Below, in pieces: positions 1 through 12,248 of a stretch of 64,000 nt of DNA. Source of the stretch: Arsenophonus sp052401645 (lineage in GTDB: Bacteria > Pseudomonadota > Gammaproteobacteria > Enterobacterales > Enterobacteriaceae); assembly GCA_052401645.1 (NCBI GenBank), contig CP198939.1, positions 682,001 through 746,000 on the forward strand, given 5' to 3'. The translations under genes were made by a program, and so were the position numbers. Within the stretch, counting starts at the first letter, position 1. Each line of letters starts with the position of its first letter. The notes below the pieces were generated by a model, which saw nothing but the letters and a program-made list of their open reading frames with translations, did not search any database and was not told the DNA's origin.

Positions 1-981
1 ACCATCTCTCCCCATAACATACATAAGACGTGAAACTCCTGCATGAGCAGCCATGCCAGACGCTAATACAGTTGAGCAAGAGAAAACTAAAATAATAGAT
101 TGAAAAAGTGTCCCAACAACATATAACATAATTTCAGGTTGTGACTCATTAGGTTTTTTAAAATGAGAAACGTCAGGAAAATACATTTGTAAAAAATAAG
201 AAACACCAATAAAAATTAAACCACCAATTAATGCCGTCAAAAAAATCGCTTTTGGTATTACTTTTTTTGGATTTGGTGTTTCCTCTGATAATGAACTTAT
301 ACCATCAAATCCTAGAAATGAAAAACATAAAATAGTTGCTCCTGTAATCATTGGAATTAAATGTGTTTGTTCAAATGCAAAAGGTCGTCGCGACCAAATT
401 TGACCAGAACCTTCTCCTTTAGATAATTCATTAATCAATATAGCTAAAAAAACTAACATGAAGGCGATTTGAATAACAACAATAATAGTATTTAAATTAG
501 CAACTAAATTAATACCTCGTAGATTAAAAATAGTCATTAATAAGACTAATATAACAACAAAAATCCATGGAGCAATACCTGGAAAAACAGCTTCTAGATA
601 AATTTTTGCCAATAATATATTAATCATTGGCATAAATAAATAATCAAGCAAAGATGACCATCCTACCATAAAACCTATATGTGGATTCATGGATTTTTGT
701 GTATAGGTATAAGCTAATCCTGCAGAAGGGAATCGTTTTACTAATTTTCCATAACTTAATGCTGTAAAAAAAATTGCAATCAAAGCAATAATATAAGAAG
801 ATGGAACATGACCATTAGTTTTTAATGATACTATTCCAAAAGTGTCAAAAACTGTCATTGGTTGTAAATAAGCTAATCCCATCATAACAACTTGGATTAA
901 AGTTAATTTTTTAACCAATTGAGTACGGTTATTTATTTCAGTTGATTCTTTTGTAAAAATTAATTTGATATTATATGACAT
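1..981 (-). CDS. puuP: Putrescine importer PuuP (APC-family permease), C-terminus outside the window
   Basis: Inner-membrane proton-coupled putrescine importer of the amino acid-polyamine-organocation family. 327 codons read without a stop from ATG (979-981) to the window edge, about 70 % of the usual 460 residues. Sequence seen: VVMMGLAYLQPMTVFDTFGI (residues 31-50), GWSSLLDYLF (107-116), TGATILCFSFLGFDG (213-227), LSEETPNPKKVIPKAIF (231-247) and VSRLMYVMGRDG at the end. These match E. coli PuuP almost position for position, better than other APC carriers. About seven or eight hydrophobic segments are present. A TAGGA ribosome site lies just upstream of the ATG. The rest of the puu catabolic cluster is not visible, so it stands alone. 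Polyamine uptake from the host is inferred. Confidence 0.9.
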   Translation of the reverse strand, partial: MSYNIKLIFTKESTEINNRTQLVKKLTLIQVVMMGLAYLQPMTVFDTFGIVSLKTNGHVPSSYIIALIAIFFTALSYGKLVKRFPSAGLAYTYTQKSMNPHIGFMVGWSSLLDYLFMPMINILLAKIYLEAVFPGIAPWIFVVILVLLMTIFNLRGINLVANLNTIIVVIQIAFMLVFLAILINELSKGEGSGQIWSRRPFAFEQTHLIPMITGATILCFSFLGFDGISSLSEETPNPKKVIPKAIFLTALIGGLIFIGVSYFLQMYFPDVSHFKKPNESQPEIMLYVVGTLFQSIILVFSCSTVLASGMAAHAGVSRLMYVMGRDG

Positions 982-1397
982 TAGTAAAATTTCCTACAAC
1001 TTCAGATTTTATCTTCATATTTTGACTTAATCGATAATTATAAGAAAGAGTTTGCTTAAATCTATAGACTGATAAATAATAAAAATAAAAAATAAAATAT
1101 TTTTAAAGATAAATCTAAGCGCTTTGTCGTCTTAATCATCTGAAAACTATTGTTTATTAATGATGATATAAAATTTATAATTTAAGCATAAAATATTTAT
1201 AATTACTGTATCCTACTATAATTCAATTAGATATTTTTGGTAATTATTATCAATTTCTAATAAAATTTTTTATCTTATATAAAATTAAATAAATTTATTT
1301 ATAAAAAACAACTGATGTACTTAATTGGTATAAATTATTTTAATAGTAGATTATTTCATTTCATTATATAATATGGAAATATTTTTATTTCTAATAA

Positions 1398-1568
1398 AAT
1401 GACTTTAATTTTTAAAAATTAAAGTCATTGATAAACATATATTTATAGATAATGTAATAATATATTTTTTTAGTTACTTTATTAAGTAACTATTTAAATG
1501 CTATAACATTGACAAATAAAAGAAATATTTATATTAATTAAATAATTTATTCAATTATTTAATTAATA
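1398..1568. repeat. Cluster of three perfect hairpins
   Basis: Three separate perfect inverted repeats lie within 171 bases. 1398-1429 is a 32-bp loop-free palindrome containing GACTTTAA/TTAAAGTC. 1471-1479 pairs with 1484-1492 (9-bp arms, loop TATT). 1532-1547 pairs with 1553-1568 (16-bp arms, loop TATTC). They lie more than 400 bases upstream of puuP, on the side away from its coding sequence, so they are not its terminator. They may be relics of terminators or repeat-type elements. Function unknown. Confidence 0.7.
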
Positions 1569-3116
1569 ATAGTAATTATTTATTATCATGATTATCTATC
1601 ATAATAAGTTTTTCATGTTAAAAAATTTCTAGTTTTTTCTTTTATCATATTAACTTTATTATATATTTAACATATATTTTGTATTGTTTTATCTTAAAGT
1701 AAATATTCAATCTTTAGAATTATTATTCTACTGTTTAAAGTTTTACTAGGATAATTGATTATAAATAATAAATTATATTTAATTTATTAACTAATATAAT
1801 ATAAATATATTAAAAATCCATATTATAAATATTATTAGATATAAAAATTATATTTTATTAATGTACTGACGACGACTAGTAGTGTTACTATAAATTGATA
1901 ACTTATTTATATAAAATAATAAAATTTAATAATTTTTATTAAATTATTATTTAAAATAGTTATATAAATTTTAGGATTGTCTCCATCATTTATATAATGA
2001 ACTAATTTTAGTTATAATATTTTATATTTTAGGTTTAAATTATTGATAATAATTATATCAACTTACATCATCAGATGTTCATCTTTATCTATAGTAAAAT
2101 TTAATTTTATAAAAATTATTCAGATAATCATTAAATTAAAATTTAACTTTTAAATATTTTTTATTAATTATTAATGTACTTAAATATTATATAAATTTAC
2201 AAAGTTTACATATGAAATAATATTCTTATCTTTATTTACTAAAAATACTCTCTTAGATTAAGAGAAAATCATTTATATGATAATTTATTTTTTATAAAAA
2301 AAATCAAAACTATATTTGTTAATATTTTAAAATTAAGCGTTTCAATAATTAATTAATATTTATTACCAAATAACTATTAATCATGATAATCATCCGATAC
2401 TAATAATGATATTATTTAAATTTAAGGAAAATATTATATTTTTAAGTAATATATTATTATCTCTTATTTTTATATTTTTTGTTATTTGATTTATTTTATT
2501 GAATAAATATATATATTAAACTGTATTAATGATTATTTAATATATCATAAAATATATAATTATTGCATCGATAATATTTTATATTATTTATTTTATATAG
2601 TATATTTACAATATATCATGCGTTTTATAAATATTAAAATATTTGATTGTTATTTATTATGTTAAAATCAAAAAAAAATTTATATGGATTTCCTTAAGTT
2701 GAGTGTTATCTACTAACTAATAGATGTTTACTAATTACATATTTTCTAATTATTAATAAAATTAAATATTATAATGGAAATAAAAACAAGATAATTTATC
2801 ATAATTTTAAATTTATATAATATTAACTAATAAACTATAAAAAACAATTTAATGAGTATTAGAATAATTACTTATATTTAATTATAACTTAATTGATTAA
2901 CTGTATTTATTATGATAATTTTTATAAATTTTAACTAATAATCTTTATTATTTAAATATAGCATATGAATTATAGAAATAAAAATATATTTTACTAGATA
3001 GAATTTATATTATATATCTTTAACTATAAATTGGTTATGATTATATAAATTTATATATATAAAGAGTATAATTATTAACTAAATTATTATTTTATTTTTG
3101 ATTTATCATCAATTAT

Positions 3117-3169
3117 AAATTAATACAAGTCTTCTAAATATATCTGAAGACAAAGACTCGTATTAATTT
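3117..3169. repeat. Nested inverted repeat with G+C-richer inner stem
   Basis: Outer arms AAATTAATAC (3117-3126) and GTATTAATTT (3160-3169) enclose inner arms GTCTTC (3129-3134) and GAAGAC (3146-3151). A competing pairing, AGTCTT (3128-3133) with AAGACT (3153-3158), is also possible. It resembles an old terminator or small structured RNA in a region with no gene on either side. No function can be assigned. Confidence 0.45.
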
Positions 3170-6100
3170 TACTTTTAAAAAAGCTATACAACCTCTTAAT
3201 TAAATATCAAAAAAATTTTTAATAAATACGGTAAGATCATAATCTTATTTTTAGTTATTCTCGATATATTTTATAACTGAAATAAATTTAGGAGCATTTA
3301 TTTTTTTTACTGAAATATATTTGATGGTAGTGATATTTTATATTATTATTCTAATAGAGAAAGATAAGTAAAAAAATAATATAAATACAGATAAAATAAT
3401 ATTAATTTTCTTTATCTTTTATATTATGTTTATAAATTTATCTTAATTTAATATTTAAGCTATGGCAAATAATTTACTAGATGATTATATATCAATTATT
3501 TTTTATAGGGAAAATATAAGATTATATGAAAATTGTTTTAAATTAAATTATTTCATATAAAACATATATTTTATCATTAATAATATAGAGATATATGAAA
3601 ATGTACTAGATAAAATAACTATATTATCTAGTACAACTAGATAATATATCTTTGTTAATTGAACCTTATAACAATACGTGAATATTTAATATTTATTAAA
3701 AAAGATAATTAATCTTTAATATATAAATTATTTAATTTTATTACTAAATAATATAAAAATTCTAATAATTAACTAGTTATTTTATTTAAATAACTGATTA
3801 TAGAAGCTACTTATCACTTAATTTTATTTAATTGAAGAATTTAAAATTTTTCGAATATTCAAAATAAAATTTATTATATAATATAAATTATTTTTTAGAT
3901 TCTCAATAATAAAGGATTTCCTATTTAAAATTAAAAAAATTCGTACTCATTTTTTTTTATTAAACTAGTTATATATTAAATATTTAATAATATATATATT
4001 ATTAAATAAGTGGATAAAAATAAATATCATATAAACTTAAATTATAATTTAACAAATCGTTTATTTATTGACATAAATTAATTTAATAAATTATTTGATT
4101 TATGACTGATAATATCTTTTGGACTATTTTATAATAAAATAAATACTTAGAATATATATCAATAGTTTAATTAAAGATATCACTATCTATAATATTTAAT
4201 GTATAAAAAATCATTATATATGATTATATAATCAAGATAATTTAGTTTTCCATATGTAATAGTTGAATTTGTATTAATATAAATTCTTATTAATATTAAT
4301 GTAGATAAATAATGAAATACTAAGTTAAATAACAAAAATTGAATAATTTACAAATAATAGTTTCTAAGATAAAAATATTTTTATATCAATTTAATTTATT
4401 TAAAAGCTTTTTTGTTAGTAAACTAATAATAAAACTTACTCATATATCGAAATTTAAACCTTTGAATATTATAAAACTACTAATTATAATAGTAAATAAA
4501 ATTATTATCATTTAATCATGATTGGTATGAATAATTAGTGATGAAATGAAATATTCAGTAAAATTTATATAAGTTATAATACTATAGTTAATTTTAGAAC
4601 TAAAATAAAAATTAATAGTTTAATTTATTTGAATTATTTAAGGTTAAAATTAATATAATTTAAAGTAATAAAAATATATAATATATCGTTGAATAATATT
4701 TTAAATATGTAAATAGTTTATTTAATCAAGATTAATAATAGTGAAATTATATTTCTATATTAACTTTTAAAGTATAACAAATTAAATGAATTAAAGGTAC
4801 TAAAATATATTAATTCTATATAAACTATTTTTATTTATTTAATAAAATAGAATGTTGAAAAATTCATTTTTATTTTAAAATATTTGATTTTTTCTGTTAA
4901 ATACTGTATAATTTATCAATTAAATAATTATTAAATTAGTCATATAAATTTTAAAATAAAATATTAAAAATGATTAAATATATATAGATATTTTATGATA
5001 ATCATATATATTAAAAAATATCAATATTAAAATTTATAGTTGATTGATAATTTTAATATTAATTTTTTATTGCTGTTATTATTATTGATTAAAAGAATTT
5101 AATATAATTTAAAATTTTTTATAAAAAAACAAAAATTATAATATAGATTTATAACAATTATCTTATTAACCAATAAAAATCCTAATAGATCATTTAATTT
5201 CAGTAAAAAATATTTTTCTTCTATTATAGTATATTTATTTTATGTACTTAAATTTTATCTTTAACATAAGACAGATAATAACGCATCGTTATTAATAATA
5301 TTTAGCAATTAATTTAATGGAAATTACGATTATAATAATGTTTATATAATAAACTACTTAAATACTTAATCTATGATTCATATTCTTATTTATAAGTTAT
5401 CTCTATTAAAAATTAATCAAGAATTTATATTTAAAATAAAATAATTAATTAATAATTATTAAATTATTTTTTTAGGAAATATTTGCTAAAACAGCATATA
5501 AAATATATTTTTGATTTCATTATAAAACTATATAGATGCTAAGAAATAAATAATATATTAATATATATTAATAAAATAATATTAATTTTTGATAAATTAC
5601 TTGATAATTTTTATTTAATATATTTATTAAATAGAACAAAAAATAAAATATATCTAATTAAAAAAAAATTTAACGAATAAAGAAATAATTTATTTAGATT
5701 TTTATCTAATATAAGAAAAAGTTTTTACAAAATGATAAATAAATTTAATTATAAATATTAAACTTAAAATAAAATATAGTAAAAGAACAGTAATTAGGAT
5801 TGAATATATATAAAAATATATCATCTTAATAATCATTAAGCATTCTTATTTTTATGATCTAAATAGCATCAATTGAAAGTATATATATCTTAAATTCAAT
5901 AAAACAATATAGTTGTCAAAATAACATTTAGCTAATAGAAAGAAAAAATTGATGCAAATCTTTTATTTTAAAAAAAAATAAAGATAAAAGATTAATATTA
6001 ATATTAATAATAAAATTATTAATTAGAAAAGATAGATATATATTGTATAATTAAATCGATTATCAATATAGTAAAATATAAAATAAAATATAATCAAATA

Positions 6101-7008
6101 AAAAATTTTGTATATAAATCATATTAATAATATATTATTTTAAAATAAAAATTTATAAAATTTAATAATAATTAATTCTGAGTAATAAAAAATGATAATT
6201 ATATTAACCATAATTTTTATTAAAAGTTAATAATAAAAAATATTTATCTATATTTACTCTCTTTTCGTCTTAATTATCATACATTTAATATTTTTATTTA
6301 ATGAATAAAATATTAATAATAATTAAGTAGATAAATTTTAATAAAAATAATAATAGTAATTAATTTTAATTTAAAATGAATTCTATATTTCAAAAAAATT
6401 ATTAAAAATATATTTAATTATAGAAAATGTTAAATAAAAATTATAATTCAAATTTAGTCATTATCTTATGATATAAATATCCGATAACTAACTTATCAAA
6501 AAATGAGCTAATAAATATAGTTATTATTGATAATTATGCTAATAATTATATGAATGAATAATACATAAAACATTTATTAATGTAATAATAATTACAAATA
6601 TGAATAAATCTAAAAGAAATTAGTAAATAGTAATTTAACTTAAATATTTTAATTAAAATATATTATTTAATAAATAATAACTGTATTGTAATAAATATTT
6701 ATCTTATCTTATTTATTTTTTTTTAAAAATAATTGTTAATTCTATAATAATAAAAGTTCAATCAATAAGTATTGTCATTAAATGAATATCTATTAGTTGT
6801 TAGTTATTTTTAAATAATTTATTATAATTCAGAGTAAAATATTTGTTTTTATTTTAAAAATAATGATAAATTTTTATAAATTCGATATTAACCATAAGGA
6901 TTGTAAAAGATGATATCATTATGAATAAATAATTATTTTAATTATATGATATACTTTAAATTAATTAAAATTATTATTTATATTAAATATTTTAGAATAA
7001 AAATATCA

Positions 7009-7038
7009 TTTATAATACTTTTATAAAAGTATTATAAA
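7009..7038. repeat. 30-bp perfect palindrome
   Basis: Loop-free self-complementary sequence centred on CTTTTATAAAAG. It lies in the desert between puuP and nfo with no gene nearby. It is one of the family-like set of perfect palindromes described for this window. Confidence 0.7.
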
Positions 7039-7119
7039 AGTTTATTTTTATAATTAATTAATTTTAATACATTAAAGTTCGAGTTTTTTATATTTTAAAT
7101 TAGACATAATAAACTATTT

Positions 7120-7160
7120 TTAATTTATTTATCATTTATAATAAATGATAAATAAATTAA
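7120..7160. repeat. Hairpin with 20-bp perfect arms and 1-base loop
   Basis: 7120-7139 is exactly complementary to 7141-7160 around a single A at 7140, with TTATCATTTAT in the left arm. A second small palindrome, GTTAGTTAT/ATAACTAAC, follows at 7167-7185. Confidence 0.7.
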
Positions 7161-7994
7161 TTAAATGTTAGTTATAATAACTAACTTAATTCAATTATAA
7201 GTTAATCTTGAATTTTAATAATAAATTAATAACTTATTAAGATTTTTATTAAAAAATAAAATAATAAGATTATTGTAATTGTAATAATAGAAATTATTAA
7301 TTCTAAAACCATTATTATTAATAGTTTATCTTATTTATCATTATTTTTTATTACTACTGATATTTTTTTAAATTTGTTTACTTATATTTTTTTTAAATAA
7401 TGTGAATATTTCATAATATAATAATCAGAATATGTTTTTTAGTAAAATATTATAAAAAATTAAATACTTATCTTAAATTAGAATTTAAGTCTTTTAAAAG
7501 AACAGTTAGATTTAGTTATGATAAATATGTTAATAGTTAAATAATTTATTTTATTATATACCTTATAAGTATTTTAATAAATTTTAATATATATAAGAAT
7601 AATTTACATAAAATACTTAATTTGATAACTAAATATGCAAATTATATTACAAGATTAATATGAATAATTATTAACTTAATACTTATGTTGAAAGATAAAA
7701 TAATTTATTTTTAATATAAATGTTAATGATATATATGATTTAATATCTTAAAATAATGTTTTATTTAATTAAAATGTAGTTAAAATATTTATGATAAAAT
7801 AAATCAATCATAAAATTATGAATTTTAATTTCATATATAATTTATATTAATAGGTCTTATAAATTTTCTTATGATTAATATAGTTATAACATTCGAATAA
7901 TTTTTTAAATATTAAATCTCAATAATCTAAATTTAATAACTCTTTTTTATGTTCGTTCTACTAATAAATATAATTTATATTATATATTATTTTA

Positions 7995-8047
7995 ATAAAG
8001 ATAATTATACTTGATAAATATCATTTATTAAATATAATTATCTTTAT
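7995..8047. repeat. Decaying hairpin, 25-bp arms with two mismatches
   Basis: 7995-8019 pairs with 8023-8047 at 23 of 25 positions, with a 3-base loop. Both mismatches are transition-type differences between the arms (C versus T, G versus A). This is what is expected of an originally perfect inverted repeat that has begun to drift. Confidence 0.6.
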
Positions 8048-8841
8048 ATTGTTTTTTATTTTTATTTAAATAAACTATGGAAATTTTGTATAATTTGCTA
8101 TATTATGGTTATTTTAATTGTATTAATTTTTATATTCTTAATTATAATATTATTTAATTTTAAAATATTTAAAGTTAAATATTTTAAAAATCATATTAAT
8201 TATTGCTGAGATGAAATCGCTAAGCTTATTTATGAAGAATATATCTATATTTTCTGAATATATATTTATTATCAAAAATTTCTGAACTATAATTATAATT
8301 ATTTAATATTATAGTTTTAGATATTTAATATTTTATTTATTTTTATTTATTATATTTAACCAACTTAATTAAATTTAATATTTATTTCTAATTGATTTAA
8401 CATAATTTGATATTTTAATATTTTTTAATATTTATGAAATTAGAAATGTGTATTGTTATTTATTATTAAATTAATTATAAAGCAAAATAATATTATGATT
8501 AGTAAAAATTTTTTTTATTATTTTAAAATTATTTTTTAAAATTATATATGGTTATATACTATAAAATAGTAATTAACGATTTATTATAATTAAAACTTGA
8601 TAAGCAAAATATTAAAGTATTTATATTATTATCTTATATGATTTTTATTAATCAACTATTAATAAATTAATTATAAAATTATTAATATAATTAATTTTAA
8701 AAAGTATTTTATAAAATTTATATATTTTTATTTTATAAATTAACAAATAAAATTATTGATTATTTAAATTTTAATAACTTAGATTAATATTTATTTAAAA
8801 ATAAAAGTGTTTTATTTTAGGATAAAAACAGGAGAAATAAT

Positions 8842-9681
8842 ATGAAAATTATTGGAGCACATATAAGTGCGGCTGGTGGTATAAATAAAGCAGTACAGCG
8901 TGCCCATGAAATAAATGCTGATACATTTTCTTTTTTTATAAAAAATCATCGAAAATGGCAAGATTATCCGTTAAAAGAAAAAACAATAGAACAATTCAAG
9001 CTAAATTGTGAAATGTATAATTTTAGTAAAGATAAAATTCTTTCGCATTGTAGCTATCTTATTAATTTAGGTCATCCGGAAATAGAATCACTTAAAAAAT
9101 CACGTGCTGCGTTTCTTGATGAAATGCAGCGTTGTGATCAATTAGGTATTACTTTGCTCAATTTTCATCCAGGTAGCCATTTAAATAAAATTACTATTGA
9201 TGCATGCCTTGCTTGTATTTCTAAATCAATAAATATTACTTTAGCAAAAACTAAAAACGTTATTGCTGTAATTGAAAATACTGCTGGTCAGGGATCTAAT
9301 TTAGGATTTAAATTTGAACATTTGGCAACGATAATTGAATCTATAGAAGATAAACAGCGAATTGGTGTTTGTTTTGATACTTGTCATGCTTTTGCATCAG
9401 GTTATGATTTACGAACAAAGGAAGATTGTGATGATACTTTTATAAAATTTAATAAAATTATTGGTTTTAAGTATTTAAAAGCAATGCATTTAAATGATTC
9501 AAAAAACCAATTTTATAGTCATATTGATCGTCATGAGAGCCTCAGAGAGGGTAATATCGGTTATATTCCTTTTATATATATTATGAAGGATGATCGTTTT
9601 AACAATATTCCTTTGATTATAGAAACAACAAATCAGAAGATATGGACTGAAGAAATTTCATGGTTAAGATCTCAACAATAA
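8842..9681 (+). CDS. nfo: Endonuclease IV (AP endonuclease)
   Basis: Zinc-dependent AP endonuclease of base-excision repair. It incises 5' to abasic sites and also acts on some oxidised bases. 279 residues against 285 in E. coli, with only the extreme C-terminus shorter. All nine metal ligands of the TIM-barrel fold are at the E. coli positions: H69, H109, E145, D179, H182, H216, D229, H231 and E261, in the motifs NFHPGSH, VIENTAGQGSNLG, DTCHAFASGYD and MHLNDSK. The start is set by AGGAG (8830-8834) 7 bases before the ATG. One change is SLREGNIG where E. coli has SLGEGNIG. It stands alone, with deserts on both sides. Retention of a repair enzyme is notable in a genome with such strong A+T mutational pressure. 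Confidence 0.97.
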   Translation: MKIIGAHISAAGGINKAVQRAHEINADTFSFFIKNHRKWQDYPLKEKTIEQFKLNCEMYNFSKDKILSHCSYLINLGHPEIESLKKSRAAFLDEMQRCDQLGITLLNFHPGSHLNKITIDACLACISKSINITLAKTKNVIAVIENTAGQGSNLGFKFEHLATIIESIEDKQRIGVCFDTCHAFASGYDLRTKEDCDDTFIKFNKIIGFKYLKAMHLNDSKNQFYSHIDRHESLREGNIGYIPFIYIMKDDRFNNIPLIIETTNQKIWTEEISWLRSQQ

Positions 9682-12005
9682 TCAGGATTCATTATGTATT
9701 TTATTTTAAACAATATGTAAAAATTTATTTATTGATATTTTTATAAGTATTATAATTATATTTTATAATTATTATTATTTAATATTTTAAAATATAAATC
9801 AATATTGAATTATATTTATTTAATAAATATACAATTTAGTTATTCAACTCATTAAGATGAAAATAGAATAAATTATTAAATTATGAATTTATATATAATG
9901 TTATATACCATAAGGCTTATATTAAAAAATAAAAAGTATTAATTTACTTAATAACCAGAATTATATAATATAAAAAATATTGTAAAATAATAATATTAAA
10001 AGAATTATTAAGATAATTAAGTAATTAAAATTTAACACTTTTCTTGCTTAATATTGTTATATATGAAACTTTATAAGTATATTAATAAATTTTATTTTTA
10101 ATTATAATTTCTATTATTTCTTTATTAGAAGATAAATTATTTTTTAATATATATTTTATTTTATATATTTTTCTAGCTTGATGATTTTATAAGTTAATAT
10201 AAATTATGTCATAATAATTTATTACACTATTCTAAAGGATTTATTCTCTATCAATACTTAAATATATTAAATAATATTCCAATAAAATTTATTTTTTTAT
10301 ATCTTAACTTATGTTTATACTTTCTTTGAAAATTAATTATTATGTATAATTTTAATGATATAATGCTAATAAATTATCCTATTATTATTTTATTTTTTAA
10401 TTTATTAAATAATTATTATTTTATCATATTTATAAGTAAATGTTTAATAAAAAAAAATACTATATTATATATTATTAATAATTAAATAATCTAGATATAA
10501 ATTATAATTTTTATGTATTTATTTTATTATTTTATTTATTATAAGTTTTTAATTATCATTGTATAATATACTGAAGTTCAGTTTTATTTTACAATAAAAA
10601 AAACAATAAAGCAATTATTTTATTTTTGATATTTAAAATTTTTATCATTTTAGTTTTATTTTATCTTATGATTAAAAAATATTTTATTAAAATAATTAAT
10701 ACTATTTTTAAAATAAATTATCATTGAATATCTTAATTACATTTATTTTAAAATTAAAAATATAATAGTATCAATGATATTATTATATAATATATAGTAT
10801 TAACTTTTATTTTAAAATAAAAGTAATATCTGTAATTTTAGTTAAAATTAGTGATAAAACTTTATCAAAGATATTTATCTACTATTTAATAGTGATTTAT
10901 TTATTATCAATAACAACATTATTTACTATAATATAATATATTTGTTTATATATTAATAATATTTGATGTATAATTATATATAGATATTATTAATTATTGA
11001 TTTTTACATTTTATGAGTTATATTATTATAATTATTATTATAAAATTTTTACTATAAAGTAAAATCACATTCAAAATGAAAATAATGAAAATATACTATA
11101 TATCGTATTTATAAAATAAATTATTGGTTAATATTAATTTGAATAAAAAAAAATTTAATAACAACTTAAAATCAATGAGAATTTATAAAGAATTTATATA
11201 ATTTATAAAATAATAAATTATTATTATATTTATAATAATCAACATTCATTTTTAAACAAATTAAGATATTAATTTTCTATAAATTTTTAAAATATATAAA
11301 ATAAGAGTTATTATTTTTTTTATTTTATTATATAATATAATAGTTTTAAAATTTAATAATCAAACATAATACTAAAGTTATCATGTTAAATCTATTAGTT
11401 ATCAATATAATAATTATAATAAGATCACTTATTATAAAATAGCGCATGCTAATATTTATAAAGTAATAAAACTAGCTATTATATACTATATTATAGTAAT
11501 AATATGGTTTTAAAATATTTCATTAATTTACAAAAAAATATCCATTATATCGTATAAATTCTATGATATAAAATTAATATAATTTATATTAATAAAATTA
11601 AATAATAACTATTTTAAATTATAAATAATTTCTTAATAAAACTAAAAATTAGTAATCATAAAAGAATAGTAATTGATTATAAATATTTTGTTGTTAATTT
11701 TTTTATGAATTAAAAAAGAATTTTAAATAAATTTAATTAGTGATTTTTTTATAGTTATTTTATTAATAAACATATATTTATTTTTTTAGTTATAATCTTT
11801 ATGTTTATTAATTAATTTGTTTTAATATACATCTATTCATATCTTATTAATAAGTAGAAGCAAAAGTGAAATAAAATAATTCTATATATAAAATTGATTA
11901 TATTTTAAATATCTATATTATTATAATTTAAGTATATTTCTTTTATAAGAAATAGTAAATGTTGATAAATAAAATTTTATATCGAATATTATTTATTAAA
12001 TAAAT

Positions 12006-12248
12006 AATAATAAATTTTATTATTAAAAACTATTCTATATATATTTTTATATTAATTATATTTTATTTTTAAGTAATAATATTTAATTATTTTGATAAAA
12101 TATTATTTATTAAATAATTATTAAATCTTATAATATTTATTTAATAAATAATATTTTATCAAAATAATTAAATATTATTACTTAAAAATAAAATATAATT
12201 AATATAAAAATATATATAGAATAGTTTTTAATAATAAAATTTATTATT
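12006..12248. repeat. Very long perfect inverted repeat: 112-bp arms, 19-base loop
   Basis: The left arm (12006-12117) is the exact reverse complement of the right arm (12137-12248). I compared all 112 positions and found no mismatch. The match breaks at 12005/12249, and the spacer 12118-12136 does not pair fully. There is no ORF in the arms, no flanking target duplication that I can see, and no terminal motif of a known mobile element. Absence of any mismatch implies a recent origin or continuing correction between arms. An assembly artefact such as a folded-back read is an alternative. Confidence 0.93.

Larger units (their letters stand above)
982..8841. other. Non-coding desert, about 7.9 kb, between puuP and nfo
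   Basis: Extremely A+T-rich DNA with stops crowded in all frames. I could identify no gene and no recognisable gene relic. The notable content is inverted repeats: a cluster of three at 1398-1568, a nested hairpin at 3117-3169, palindromes at 7009-7038 and 7120-7160, and a decaying hairpin at 7995-8047. The first 160 bases upstream of puuP include a slightly G+C-richer patch near 1115-1150 containing AAGCGCTT, which could belong to the puuP promoter, but no clear -35/-10 pair can be assigned. Confidence 0.85.

Noticed and set aside
7070..7090. GTTCGAG as a tRNA T-loop
   Set aside because: No paired T-stem, acceptor stem or anticodon arm can be drawn around it. Other GTTCGA-like sites (for example near 19430) fail in the same way, so no tRNA is called.
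982..8841. Foreign origin of the deserts (mitochondrial or eukaryotic A+T-rich DNA, or contamination)
   Set aside because: Bacterial genes with Shine-Dalgarno sites alternate with the deserts in ancestral gene order, and one desert contains a bacterial gene fossil in its syntenic place.
12006..12248. Insertion sequence or miniature transposon explanation for the 112-bp inverted repeat
   Set aside because: There is no transposase frame, no second copy noticed in the window, no flanking target duplication, and the arms nearly meet (19-base loop).
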